From: Erwinia pyrifoliae DSM 12163
GTDB taxonomy: Bacteria; Pseudomonadota; Gammaproteobacteria; Enterobacterales; Enterobacteriaceae
Assembly: GCF_000026985.1 (NCBI RefSeq)
Contig: NC_017390.1
Location: 2,005,422 to 2,069,421, forward strand
Length of the DNA stretch: 64,000 nucleotides
Reading direction: 5' to 3'
Positions 28,817 through 37,135 of the stretch are shown one piece after another. Both the position numbers and the translations under genes were made by a program. Under the pieces are notes generated by a model. That model was not told the DNA's origin. It did no database searches and saw nothing but the letters and a program-made list of their open reading frames with translations. The first letter of the stretch is position 1. Each line of letters begins with the position of its first letter.

Positions 28817-28855
28817 AGGTGACCCGGGCCAGCACCAAAAACAGCCCGGGCTTCT
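28817..28855. terminator. Candidate hairpin between dppA-like and sotB
   Basis: CCCGGGC and GCCCGGG separated by about 14 bases lie between the convergent stops. The right arm is followed by TTCTT. A possible weak terminator for the + strand gene. Confidence 0.35.
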
Positions 28856-28873
28856 TAACCTGCGATAAGCAGA

Positions 28874-30058
28874 CTATCCGTTCAGGCGCAGCTGCGGATG
28901 GCGCTTCATACTCCAGGCGCACCACAGCAGAGACAGCACGCCAATCGCGCCGCCGACATAACCGACGCTGGCCATATTCAGGTGCAGGCTCACCTGGCCA
29001 CCCAGCAGCGCTCCGGCGCCGATACCGATGTTATAAATACCAGACAGCAACGACATCGCCACGTCGGTGGCATCCGGAGCCAGCGCCAGCACACGCACCT
29101 GTACCGCCAGACCCATTATCATCACCGCCATGCCCCAGACAATGCAGAGCGTGGAAACCGCAATCGTATGTGTTGCGGCGACATAAAGAGACATCATCGA
29201 CAGGGTAATTAAGGCGATGGCTGCGATTAAAAACGTGGCCGGGAATTTATTGCCATAAATGCTGAACAGCACGCTGCCAACAATCCCCGCCGCGCCGAAA
29301 ACTAACAACAGGAAAGTGGTGAAGCCACCACTCAGTCCCGCAACGCTTTGAATAAACGGTTCAATATAGCTATAAGCGGTGTAATGAGCGGTAACGGTGA
29401 TGGCAATCAGCAGATACAACGCCACCAGCGCCGGACGGCGGAACAGCATCGGCACGCTTTTCAACGAACCGGTATGTTCGCTTGGCAGCTTCGGCAACAG
29501 TTTCAGCAGCAGCAACATGGTGACCAACGCGACCGCGCCGATCACGGCGAAGGTGATTCGCCAGCCCAGCAGCTGGCCAATCATCCGCCCGATTGGCAGG
29601 CCAAGCACCATCGCCAGCGCGGTGCCGGTAGCCATCATACTTAATGCCTGAGTCTTCTTACCCTGTGGCGCGACGCGAATGGCAAGAGAAGCGGTGATCG
29701 ACCAGAAAATGGCGTGCGATAACGCAATGCCAATGCGCGAAACCAGCAGGGTAGTGAAATCCCACGCCACGGAAGAAAGCGCGTGACTGGCGACAAACAG
29801 CACAAATATGACCGCCAGCAACAGACGGCGCTCTACGTTACGCGTCAGCAGCATCATCGGTAGCGACATCAGCGCCACCACCCAGGCGTAAATGGTCAGC
29901 ATCAGCCCGACCTGCGCCGTCTGCATGGAAAAACTGCTGCCAATGTCCGACAACAGCCCCACTGGCACAAACTCAGTGGTGTTAAAAATAAAGGCGGCAA
30001 TAGCGAGCATCAGCACGCGTAGCCATGCGGTCTTACGAGAAACGGGAATTGTTTGCAT
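28874..30058 (-). CDS. sotB: Sugar efflux transporter SotB
   Basis: Inner-membrane MFS exporter of the drug:H+ antiporter-1 type, 394 residues against 396 in E. coli SotB (YdeA), and similar throughout: [64 protein letters not shown]. Twelve hydrophobic helices. The known role is efflux of arabinose, IPTG and related sugars. It stands alone; the region upstream to the divergent glutaminase gene is AT-rich and should hold both promoters. Confidence 0.95.
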   Translation of the reverse strand: MQTIPVSRKTAWLRVLMLAIAAFIFNTTEFVPVGLLSDIGSSFSMQTAQVGLMLTIYAWVVALMSLPMMLLTRNVERRLLLAVIFVLFVASHALSSVAWDFTTLLVSRIGIALSHAIFWSITASLAIRVAPQGKKTQALSMMATGTALAMVLGLPIGRMIGQLLGWRITFAVIGAVALVTMLLLLKLLPKLPSEHTGSLKSVPMLFRRPALVALYLLIAITVTAHYTAYSYIEPFIQSVAGLSGGFTTFLLLVFGAAGIVGSVLFSIYGNKFPATFLIAAIALITLSMMSLYVAATHTIAVSTLCIVWGMAVMIMGLAVQVRVLALAPDATDVAMSLLSGIYNIGIGAGALLGGQVSLHLNMASVGYVGGAIGVLSLLWCAWSMKRHPQLRLNG

Positions 30059-30328
30059 GAAAAATTAGCGTTGTGTTAAGAAAATGTTAGCCTTGGAGCA
30101 GGGGCTGAGAATGAATCAGAGATATTGTCTTTTATTTATTGGCGAGATGAAATAAAAAAATAAACAATTTTGTAAATCAGAATATAAACATCAACAGCGT
30201 TATTAAGCAGTCTGTCATCGTGACAAATACACTTTTATATACTACACGCAGCATTTGACGTAGTGGCGTTCAGGCCTCAGAATTGCGCCGTAAATCAGAG
30301 GTTAACCGCATGCAACAGAGGAACGAAC

Positions 30329-31255
30329 ATGGTAAGCGTTCTGGATAACAGCTTGCTGGAAGAGATTATTCAGCAGGTACGGCCATTGATTGGACAGGGC
30401 CGGGTAGCCAGTTATATTCCTGCGCTGGCCGGTGTTCCGGCAGAACGATTGGGAATCGCCGTGTGTACCCTCGATGGCTCTATTTATCAGGCGGGAGATG
30501 CGCAAGAACGTTTTTCAATTCAGTCGATATCTAAAGTGCTTTCTCTGACGCTGGCGCTGACACGCTATCAGGAAAGCGAAATCTGGCAGCGGGTGGGTAA
30601 AGAACCTTCCGGACAGCCGTTTAACTCTCTGTTACAGCTTGAGCTGGAACAGGGTAAACCGCGTAATCCTTTTATCAACGCGGGTGCACTGGTGGTCTGC
30701 GATATGCTGGAAACGCGACTGACCGCGCCCCGGCAGCGTATGCTGGAGGTGGTGCGCAGGCTTTCACAGCAGCCGGAGATTCACTATGACCGCCATGTGG
30801 CGCGTTCTGAGTTTGAACATTCCGCACGTAATGCGGCGATCGCCTGGCTAATGAAATCATTCGGTAATTTCGCTAACGATGTGCCAACGGTACTGCAAAC
30901 CTATTTTCACTACTGCTCTATGAACATGAACTGCGTTGAACTGGCGCGTTGCTTTCTCTATCTGGCCAATCATGGTCGGGGGCTGGGACAGGAAGACGCG
31001 GTGTTAACCCCGAAACAAACCCGGCAGATCAACGCATTAATGGTCACCAGCGGCATGTATGATGGTGCGGGTGAGTTTGCCTGGCGCGTGGGTATGCCGG
31101 GGAAATCGGGAGTCGGTGGCGGCATTATTGCCGTGGTGCCGGGTGAGATGAGCATTGCCGTCTGGTCGCCGGAACTGGACGGATCGGGTAATTCGCTGGC
31201 AGGCACCGCAGCACTGGAACTGCTGGCTGAACGTATCGGGCGCTCAATATTCTGA
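30329..31255 (+). CDS. Glutaminase (GlsA/GlsB family)
   Basis: Cytoplasmic glutaminase converting glutamine to glutamate and ammonia, of the serine-dependent beta-lactamase-like fold. 308 residues, the same length as E. coli YneH. The catalytic S66-x-x-K69 lies in [13 protein letters not shown]. Also seen: [15 protein letters not shown], a Tyr in TYFHYCSMN, and [16 protein letters not shown]. The frame is open from 30263. The ATG at 30329 is chosen because GAGGAACGAAC precedes it and the length then matches the family. An AraC-type regulator gene converges on it. Confidence 0.95.
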   Translation: MVSVLDNSLLEEIIQQVRPLIGQGRVASYIPALAGVPAERLGIAVCTLDGSIYQAGDAQERFSIQSISKVLSLTLALTRYQESEIWQRVGKEPSGQPFNSLLQLELEQGKPRNPFINAGALVVCDMLETRLTAPRQRMLEVVRRLSQQPEIHYDRHVARSEFEHSARNAAIAWLMKSFGNFANDVPTVLQTYFHYCSMNMNCVELARCFLYLANHGRGLGQEDAVLTPKQTRQINALMVTSGMYDGAGEFAWRVGMPGKSGVGGGIIAVVPGEMSIAVWSPELDGSGNSLAGTAALELLAERIGRSIF

Positions 31256-31305
31256 TCGGACGCGGCCTGAGTATCTCAAGCCGGTCAGCGAGCCGCGCCC
31301 AGATT

Positions 31306-31647
31306 TCAGGCATGCACGGCAGTACGTACCTGACGCCGCCAGGCCCCCGGAGATTGACCAAACTGGCGTTTAAAACTGCGGTTAAAGGATTGCTGCGAAT
31401 CGAAGCCAAAACTGATTGCCACATCGAGGATCGGCTCCCCGCCGCGTGCGAGGCGCTCTGCAGATTTTTTCAGACGGCGTTGACGAATGTATTCACCCAG
31501 TGCGTAACCGGTATGCTGTTTGAACATGCGCTGCAGGTGCCATTTAGAATAGCCAGCCCGGTCGGCAACCGTATCTAAATCCATCTTTCCTTCAATATGG
31601 TTATCGATCCACTGCACAAGATCGCTAATAAAATCATCATGACTCAT
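31306..31647 (-). CDS. AraC-family regulator, MarA/SoxS/RamA type
   Basis: Single-domain AraC regulator of 113 residues: essentially just the two helix-turn-helix motifs, with no sensor domain. Seen: DLVQWIDNHIEGKMDLDTVADRAGYSKWHLQRMFKQHTG (HTH1) and GEPILDVAISFGFDSQQSFNRSFKRQFGQSPGAWRR (HTH2). The start MSHDDFISDLVQWID resembles SoxS and the length equals RamA, so the precise orthologue cannot be named. Such proteins activate multidrug, oxidative-stress and efflux genes and are controlled by their own level. AGGGG precedes the Met at 31647; earlier starts lack one. sotB is nearby and is a conceivable target. Confidence 0.9.
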   Translation of the reverse strand: MSHDDFISDLVQWIDNHIEGKMDLDTVADRAGYSKWHLQRMFKQHTGYALGEYIRQRRLKKSAERLARGGEPILDVAISFGFDSQQSFNRSFKRQFGQSPGAWRRQVRTAVHA

Positions 31648-31845
31648 CGGTGTACCCCTGATTTGGTGTGACGAATATGGGTTATGGTCAGTTGCCTTGC
31701 GCTCTGTATTACCGATTGGCATAAAAAGCAACTTTAACGAATGCATTTAATTACGGTAAGTCAATCTCGGATATAATGCAAGTTTTATTGATACATTAAG
31801 AGGAGTTTCAGCAACAAGAGATCAATCAGCGGATGCAGGGCTGGA

Positions 31846-31871
31846 AGGGAGAGGGAGAGGGAGAGGGAGGG
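31846..31871. repeat. Short tandem repeat (GAGGGA)n
   Basis: About four units of GAGGGA in an otherwise ordinary intergenic stretch, between the AraC gene's upstream region and the stop of the Rrf2 gene. It is purine-only on the + strand and prone to slippage. Confidence 0.8.
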
Positions 31872-31879
31872 AACGTTGA

Positions 31880-31904
31880 CGTCTCCCCTGTTAACGGGGA
31901 GACG
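31880..31904 (-). terminator. Hairpin after the Rrf2 gene
   Basis: A perfect 9-bp inverted repeat, CGTCTCCCC/GGGGAGACG with a 7-base loop, begins four bases beyond the Rrf2 stop. There is no T run; termination or mRNA 3' protection is inferred. Confidence 0.5.
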
Positions 31905-31908
31905 CCAT

Positions 31909-32367
31909 TCAGGATGTGCAGCGCTGCGGGTCAGGCTCGGCGGAGCCGTGCTGAAGAATGTCGTGCAACGCATCGGCTACGGTGCGTTTAGCCAGTACGT
32001 CTAGCGAGGCCTGTTCGGCTTCTTTGGCCAGCTGTTTAAAGTACCAGCAGGCGTTTGCACTGACGATACAACAAGGTTCTGCTTCGGGGCGTCCGGCCAT
32101 CAAGGGCTTGTCTTCAATCACAGACAGGTAGATATCGCATAAGGTGATCAGGTGCGCGGGCCGCCCAAGGCGGATGGAGCCGCTACGACCGAGCGTGGAA
32201 ATGATAATGCCATCACGCGTGAGGGGTACCATCATTTTACGGACAAAACTCGGGTTAGCCTTCAGCCCATCGGCCAGTATTTTACTGGTGCAGCGCAGAC
32301 CTTCACTATGCGCTCTGGCAATACACAGAACCATTTGCATAGCGGTAGGAAAACGAAAATCAAGCAT
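31909..32367 (-). CDS. Rrf2-family transcriptional regulator
   Basis: Winged-helix regulator of the Rrf2 family, 152 residues. The N-terminal HTH spans about residues 5-60 (CTSKILADGLKANPSFVRKMMVPLTRDGIIIS). It is followed by the wing GRSGSIRLGRPAHLITLCDIYLSV, the family signature. Three cysteines in EPCCIVSANACW could bind a cofactor or sense redox state. The spacing differs from the IscR/NsrR cluster motif and is closer to YwnA-like members. Its target is unknown. It is divergent from an AI-2E-type membrane protein. Confidence 0.85.
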   Translation of the reverse strand: MLDFRFPTAMQMVLCIARAHSEGLRCTSKILADGLKANPSFVRKMMVPLTRDGIIISTLGRSGSIRLGRPAHLITLCDIYLSVIEDKPLMAGRPEAEPCCIVSANACWYFKQLAKEAEQASLDVLAKRTVADALHDILQHGSAEPDPQRCTS

Positions 32368-32678
32368 GATGAGTTCCTTGCTTTTTTCTGTTCATTTAAG
32401 ATGAAGCGTTAAGATAAAAGCATTGAAAATCAATGAATCAGGTAAATAAAGATTCCATATTATACCCAATCAAATTGCACTTTTGAAGACGTGCACTAAG
32501 CGATACGGGCTATTGACCCTATCTTGCTGATTTTTAGCAGTTTATAGAAAGTCGAAGGCCGGATGCCCGCCGAAAATGTATTCTTACTCCATTGCGCTGC
32601 TCTGACATCATTAAAGCAATAAAAACAGGGTATACTGGGGTGATTCGCTTCATCTGAAGCTTCGGACAGGATTCGTTT
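32368..32678. other. Promoter interval, Rrf2 and AI-2E-type genes
   Basis: About 310 bases between divergent genes. TATACCCAATCAAATTGCAC at 32461-32480 resembles short dispersed repeats often seen between enterobacterial genes, but I cannot confirm copies. No operator is recognised. Confidence 0.35.
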
Positions 32679-33698
32679 ATGGAAATAAGGAACTACGATC
32701 GTGTAATGCTTTGCCAGGCCGCCAGTTACCTGTTGGTATTTGCCGCCCTGTATGCTGTCTTCCCGCTGCGTTTGTTGCCCTGTTTTTTGGCCGGCTTTAT
32801 CGTTTATGAAATTATTCTGGCGCTCACGCCGCTGATAGAACGGCTGGTGAAAGGCCCTGTCGCCCGCTGGATCAGCATTATGTTTCTTAGCGTGACGTTG
32901 ATTCTGGCGCTGGTCACCGGCATCACCAAACTGATTGGCTTTATGCTAAACGACTTACAGAATCCTGCCGCTTTCCATGCTACCGCCAGCAAACTGTTGG
33001 AAGACGCCCAGCATACGCTTTCTCCGGTGATTACCCGTTATCTGCCGTCTGACATCGACGAACTACAGACCCGGATGATTGGCTGGCTGCGTGAGCATCT
33101 GGTGGTCGTGCAGACCTTTGGCCGTAACGCCGCGCATACCTTTGCCACCATGCTAATCGGTATGCTGCTCGGTGCGATAATCTCCCTGCGCATCAGCGCT
33201 GGTAAACGCCCCGATGCGCCGCTAAAAGAAGCCATGCTCGATCGCCTGAGCATTCTGGCGGCGGCATTCCACAATGTCGTTTTTGCCCAAATCAAGGTCT
33301 CACTGGTCAATACCGTACTGACCGGGGCATTTTTATTTGGCGTACTGCCGCTATTCGGCCTGCATTTCCCGTTTGGCAAAACCGTAGTGGTGCTGACCTT
33401 CGTCGCCGGACTGCTGCCGATTATCGGTAATCTGATCTCCAATACGGTCATTGTGCTGATTGGGCTATCTATTTCACTTGAAGCCGCGCTGATTGCGCTG
33501 GTTTATCTGGTACTGATCCATAAGCTGGAATACTTTATCAATGCGCGCATTTTTGGCAGTCGTATTAGCGCTAAAACCTGGGAAATCCTGCTGGCGATGC
33601 TGGTATTTGAATCCGCCTTTGGCCTCGCCGGCGTGATCGCCGCGCCGGTTTATTATGCCTACCTTAAGGCGGAACTACGTGCCGCCAGTTTGATTTAA
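32679..33698 (+). CDS. AI-2E family (PerM/TqsA-like) membrane protein
   Basis: Inner-membrane protein of 339 residues with two N-terminal helices, a soluble alpha-helical insert (about 90-155) and about five C-terminal helices. The C-terminal block (GVLPLFGLHFPFGK, AGLLPIIGNLISNTVIVLIG, KLEYFINARIFGSRISAKTWEILLAMLVFESAFGLAGVIAAPVYYAYLK) is the AI-2E/UPF0118 signature. Family members export small molecules, including autoinducer-2 for TqsA, or act as Na+/H+ antiporters. Which applies here cannot be told. ACAGGA precedes the ATG. Confidence 0.85.
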   Translation: MEIRNYDRVMLCQAASYLLVFAALYAVFPLRLLPCFLAGFIVYEIILALTPLIERLVKGPVARWISIMFLSVTLILALVTGITKLIGFMLNDLQNPAAFHATASKLLEDAQHTLSPVITRYLPSDIDELQTRMIGWLREHLVVVQTFGRNAAHTFATMLIGMLLGAIISLRISAGKRPDAPLKEAMLDRLSILAAAFHNVVFAQIKVSLVNTVLTGAFLFGVLPLFGLHFPFGKTVVVLTFVAGLLPIIGNLISNTVIVLIGLSISLEAALIALVYLVLIHKLEYFINARIFGSRISAKTWEILLAMLVFESAFGLAGVIAAPVYYAYLKAELRAASLI

Positions 33699-33831
33699 TA
33701 TGATGAATGCAACCGGCATATCCATCGGGCTGCTGCTGTTCCCGGCGCAGACAAGGGTGACAGCAACGCTTAACAGACCAGATGATGTGCTTTTTCATTC
33801 GACAGGCTTCAGGATTTGTTAAACTGCGCTC

Positions 33832-34302
33832 ATGAATAAAAAACCGATCATCGCGGCAATCCTGGTCATTATTGCCAGCTACGCCGGATTACGAAAGCCC
33901 GGGGAACAGCCCGCGCCCGCCAACAGGCCCCAAACGCAGATCGGCACTGCCCGTTCGCATAGCAGCAATATCAGCGTACTGACGCAGCAGCGGCGGGTGG
34001 CGGATTACCTTCAACAGCATCATCAGCTGCCTGGCTACTATCTGGGTAAGGCAGAGGCACGCCGCCAGGGATGGGATCCGGCAAAGGGTAACCTGTGCAG
34101 CGTGCTGCCCGGTAAAGCGATTGGCGGTGACCGCTTTAGCAATCGTGAGGGCGGGCTACCGGACAGGGCCGGGCGGCGCTGGTTTGAGGCCGATGTCAAC
34201 TACCAGTGCGGCCGTCGTGGCACGGATCGCATGCTGTACTCCAGCGACGGGCTTATCTTTGTGACCAACGACCATTATCGTCATTTCGAGCGAGTGAACT
34301 AA
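33832..34302 (+). CDS. Barnase-type guanyl-specific ribonuclease (N1/T1 family)
   Basis: Secreted or membrane-anchored RNase of 156 residues. The N-terminus has a basic stretch and one hydrophobic helix (PIIAAILVIIASYAGL, residues 5-20), acting as signal or anchor. A Pro/Gln-rich linker follows. From about 52 a domain closely resembles Bacillus barnase: VADYLQQHHQLPGYYLGKAEARRQGW, GKAIGGDRFSNREGGLP. Catalytic residues are all present: E119 (barnase E73), R129 (R83), R133 (R87), H148 (H102). C89 and C126, absent from barnase, could form a disulfide, which suits a periplasmic or extracellular site. The barstar gene begins one base after its stop. Confidence 0.94.
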   Translation: MNKKPIIAAILVIIASYAGLRKPGEQPAPANRPQTQIGTARSHSSNISVLTQQRRVADYLQQHHQLPGYYLGKAEARRQGWDPAKGNLCSVLPGKAIGGDRFSNREGGLPDRAGRRWFEADVNYQCGRRGTDRMLYSSDGLIFVTNDHYRHFERVN

Positions 34303-34303
34303 G

Positions 34304-34576
34304 ATGCAGCGGGTCAGCTTCGATTTACAGCGGGTAGAGGACTGCGCTGACTTCTACCGTCAGTTTGCAATCGCATTTAATCTCAACTTTTTTGGCGCCA
34401 ATCAGGATGCGCTCTGGGATATGCTCACCGGCGGCGTGCCGTTGCCGCTGCGCATCACATTACGCCATCTGCAAGGCCATCCGCAGCAGGCCGAACTGGA
34501 GCGTATTGTGGCAGTGATGAAGGAAGCAGAGCAGGAAACGGGTGGGGCATTCAGCGTTCATATCAGCCCACGCTGA
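34304..34576 (+). CDS. Barstar-type ribonuclease inhibitor
   Basis: Cytoplasmic inhibitor of the preceding RNase, 90 residues as for Bacillus barstar. The binding helix GANQDALWDMLTGGVPLP carries D35, W38 and D39 at the same numbers as in barstar, where D35 and D39 plug the barnase active site. A C-terminal region with MKEAEQE supplies acidic residues near the barstar E76 position. It starts one base after the RNase stop (TAAGATG), so translation is coupled and immunity is guaranteed with toxin synthesis. Confidence 0.93.
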   Translation: MQRVSFDLQRVEDCADFYRQFAIAFNLNFFGANQDALWDMLTGGVPLPLRITLRHLQGHPQQAELERIVAVMKEAEQETGGAFSVHISPR

Positions 34577-34735
34577 ATGCCCAGAGGGTATCAGTAACAA
34601 CAGACAAAATATCTGGCCGCAACCGCACAGCAAGCCAGGCTTAGCCAGATAACTGGATGACCTGCCCACAGCGCAGTGGAAATATAAAACGATGCCCGGT
34701 AACGCAGCGGACTACCGGGCGGCCTCGAACTGATC

Positions 34736-37135
34736 CTAAGGGGTCAGCTGCGTTAATATCTGCGCCAGCTTTTCGCGCTGCTGCGGGCTGATTTCGCGTG
34801 AGGCACCATAACCGGCATTTTGCACTATCATCTCATTGAGACCCACCAGCCAGTCGTAGATATAAAACGCGGCATGATTGTTCGGCTTCAGCGCCAGCCG
34901 GGTTAAACGCTGGCCCGGTCCCAGACTGACGGTCTGCGCTTCAGGTTTAGCAAAAATTTTCTGCCCACGATTGATCCGGCTGTCCGGCCGCTGTGATTCT
35001 GGCAGCTGCTGGAAACCGAGCCACGCAACAAAATCTCCCAGTACGCTCAGCGCGCGTGATACCTGACGATCGGCGATCTGTTCGGCGGGCAGTCCGTGCG
35101 TGTCGTTGTCGGCCAATACGTGCACCAGCGCATTTTCCAGCTGCTGGCGCACGCTGGCGGTGATCAGCTCTTCGGTTAACCTCTCCAGCGTCGGTTTACT
35201 GACGCCCAGCAACGTTAACAGCGGGCCGTTATCCGGCAGCAGGCGCAGCTGATTAACCCAGTGACGATAGACGCTTTGCGCAAATTCCACTTCATGATCG
35301 ACCGGCGGCGCGCTGTGATAGCTGCTTTGTACCGCTGTCAGCGGCTGGTCGCTCAGCAGGTCGATGGCCATACCGATCCCGAACGGGTCGTCCTCACTGA
35401 GGCTGTATTCATCGGCCACGGTGCGGTTGTGCTGATGCTGGCGTTGCAGAAACAGATGACGCAGCGTATCGCGCAGCGGCACCAGACGCTCCAGCAGTTC
35501 ACCGTGAACGCCGGTACGCGTCTGCAATGCTTTTAGCAGCGTTTCAGCAATGCGCATGCGCTGCGTCGGATCTTCTCCATCCGCCTCCTGATGCCAGCAG
35601 CCCAGCTGGTTGTCCGTCAGTTCGCGCTGGATCTCAATACGCTGGCTGGCAATGCGTTGCAGCTTGCCGCCGCGCTGCACTTCATTAACCAGGTAACCCG
35701 TCATCCGCTGTAGGCCTTTTTCATCCATCGCCAGCAACGCGCCCCAGGCGTCGCCCGGATTGCCCACGAAGCGTTGCACCGCCGCATCGCAATGATGGCC
35801 GTGGGTTATACGCTGATCGAATGGCGTCATCGCCCAGATCAGGCCCGGCTTGCGTCCGCTGCGTAATGCACGGGTTTCTCCCTGGGTCTGTTTCACCCAG
35901 AAGTCGAGCAGGAGACCCACCTGGCGGGTCTCATTGCGGTGAGCCGCTGCGCTGCATACCAGCAGATGGGTGACGTCCTGTTGTTGCGCCGCGCGCTGCA
36001 ACAGAAACGGACGGCGTGCCTGTAAAAACCGCAGCGCCAGCGCGTACTGCTCATCATCCGGTAGTACCGAAGGGGTGGTAAATCCGGGGTAATCAAGCAG
36101 GTCGACCTCGCTGAACAGCTCTTCACGCGGTGCGCTGTAAAGCGGCAGCATGATTTCCCGGCTCAACAGGGTTAATTCTGCCATCGCCACGCTGACCGGG
36201 GCCAGCCCGCGCCCGTTGTGGCGTGGCAGCACCTGTATTATCAGGTCGGTGGCGGCATTGAACTGACTGATCCCGTTTTTGTACAGCAGGCTGTAGGAAG
36301 GCTCATCCAGCACGCTAAGCGGAGCCAGCACCTGCTCCACGCAGGAGAGATGATGTAAAACGTGCGCCAGCTGACGGTAAAGCGCGGTGATCTGCCGGTC
36401 TTCGCCCCACAGCAATGAAAACAGTCGTGCACGTTCGTCCACGCCCAGCAGCGGGGCCAGTTCTGTCGCCTGCGGCCAGAAATGACTCTCCAGCGCGGAG
36501 TTGGCCGGCAGGATCAGACGGAGCGTATCCCACAGCGCCACCATCTGGTGACGGTTAATGCCGTCGGTCCCCCCCGGCTGGCGATACATCGCCACATTCT
36601 GCACTTTATCTTCCAGCTGCTGCTCGTCAAAGCCCGCAGCATCTGCCGGACGGGAACCATAATTTTGATGATATTGCAGTGCGAGGATGGCCACCAGTTC
36701 ACATTCGGTGAGCAAGTCCAGCTGAACCGGCCAGCTACTGTCGCTGCTGTGCTGCCGACCACTGAAGCGCAGCACCAGGTTTGCCGTCTGCTGCTGCGGA
36801 TTCAGCTGGCTGGCGTAATCCAGTACGCTGTTACCGAGCGCGCATTCGACGCGTCCTTTACCGCTGGCGGCCAGCGCCCCCACCAGATACGACTTACCGG
36901 CCTGAGCCAGACCAAACAGCCCGATGGCGCAAGGCTGTTCAGCCTGGCGCGCCAGCACACTGGCCCGGTTATGCTGGCGCAGCAGTTTGATCGCCAGACG
37001 GTCAGCTTCCCGGTTAAGGCGCGGAGCCAGCTGACGGTTCACCTCCAGCCACTCCAGCGCCTGGCTGATGCCCTGTGTCAGGGCATCACGTTGGTTTTTA
37101 GCCTGTGCTGACAGGATGTTATTCAGAGATTTCAT
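34736..37135 (-). CDS. srfC: SrfC family protein, dynamin-like P-loop GTPase fold
   Basis: Third product of srfABC, 799 residues, cytoplasmic. An N-terminal helical stretch precedes a Walker A motif, GLAQAGKS (G75-S82). A candidate Walker B/G3 is LLDYPGFTTPS, near 347. A helical C-terminal half follows. This is the arrangement of large dynamin-type GTPases; the guanine-specificity motif is not obvious. It is named after Salmonella SsrB-regulated factor C and often annotated as a putative virulence factor, with no established activity. Its ATG overlaps the srfB stop as ATGA, so the three genes form one translationally coupled operon. Confidence 0.88.
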   Translation of the reverse strand: MKSLNNILSAQAKNQRDALTQGISQALEWLEVNRQLAPRLNREADRLAIKLLRQHNRASVLARQAEQPCAIGLFGLAQAGKSYLVGALAASGKGRVECALGNSVLDYASQLNPQQQTANLVLRFSGRQHSSDSSWPVQLDLLTECELVAILALQYHQNYGSRPADAAGFDEQQLEDKVQNVAMYRQPGGTDGINRHQMVALWDTLRLILPANSALESHFWPQATELAPLLGVDERARLFSLLWGEDRQITALYRQLAHVLHHLSCVEQVLAPLSVLDEPSYSLLYKNGISQFNAATDLIIQVLPRHNGRGLAPVSVAMAELTLLSREIMLPLYSAPREELFSEVDLLDYPGFTTPSVLPDDEQYALALRFLQARRPFLLQRAAQQQDVTHLLVCSAAAHRNETRQVGLLLDFWVKQTQGETRALRSGRKPGLIWAMTPFDQRITHGHHCDAAVQRFVGNPGDAWGALLAMDEKGLQRMTGYLVNEVQRGGKLQRIASQRIEIQRELTDNQLGCWHQEADGEDPTQRMRIAETLLKALQTRTGVHGELLERLVPLRDTLRHLFLQRQHQHNRTVADEYSLSEDDPFGIGMAIDLLSDQPLTAVQSSYHSAPPVDHEVEFAQSVYRHWVNQLRLLPDNGPLLTLLGVSKPTLERLTEELITASVRQQLENALVHVLADNDTHGLPAEQIADRQVSRALSVLGDFVAWLGFQQLPESQRPDSRINRGQKIFAKPEAQTVSLGPGQRLTRLALKPNNHAAFYIYDWLVGLNEMIVQNAGYGASREISPQQREKLAQILTQLTP

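Noticed and set aside
33832..34576. Barnase-barstar as the tail of a contact-dependent inhibition or type VI toxin locus
   Set aside because: No CdiA, Rhs, VgrG or PAAR-like gene is adjacent, and the RNase has its own signal or anchor helix and start.
36482..37111. Long + strand open frame inside srfC
   Set aside because: Antisense to a well-supported gene, no start signals and no recognisable protein; caused by GC-rich codon bias. The same holds for 40387-41034 in srfA.
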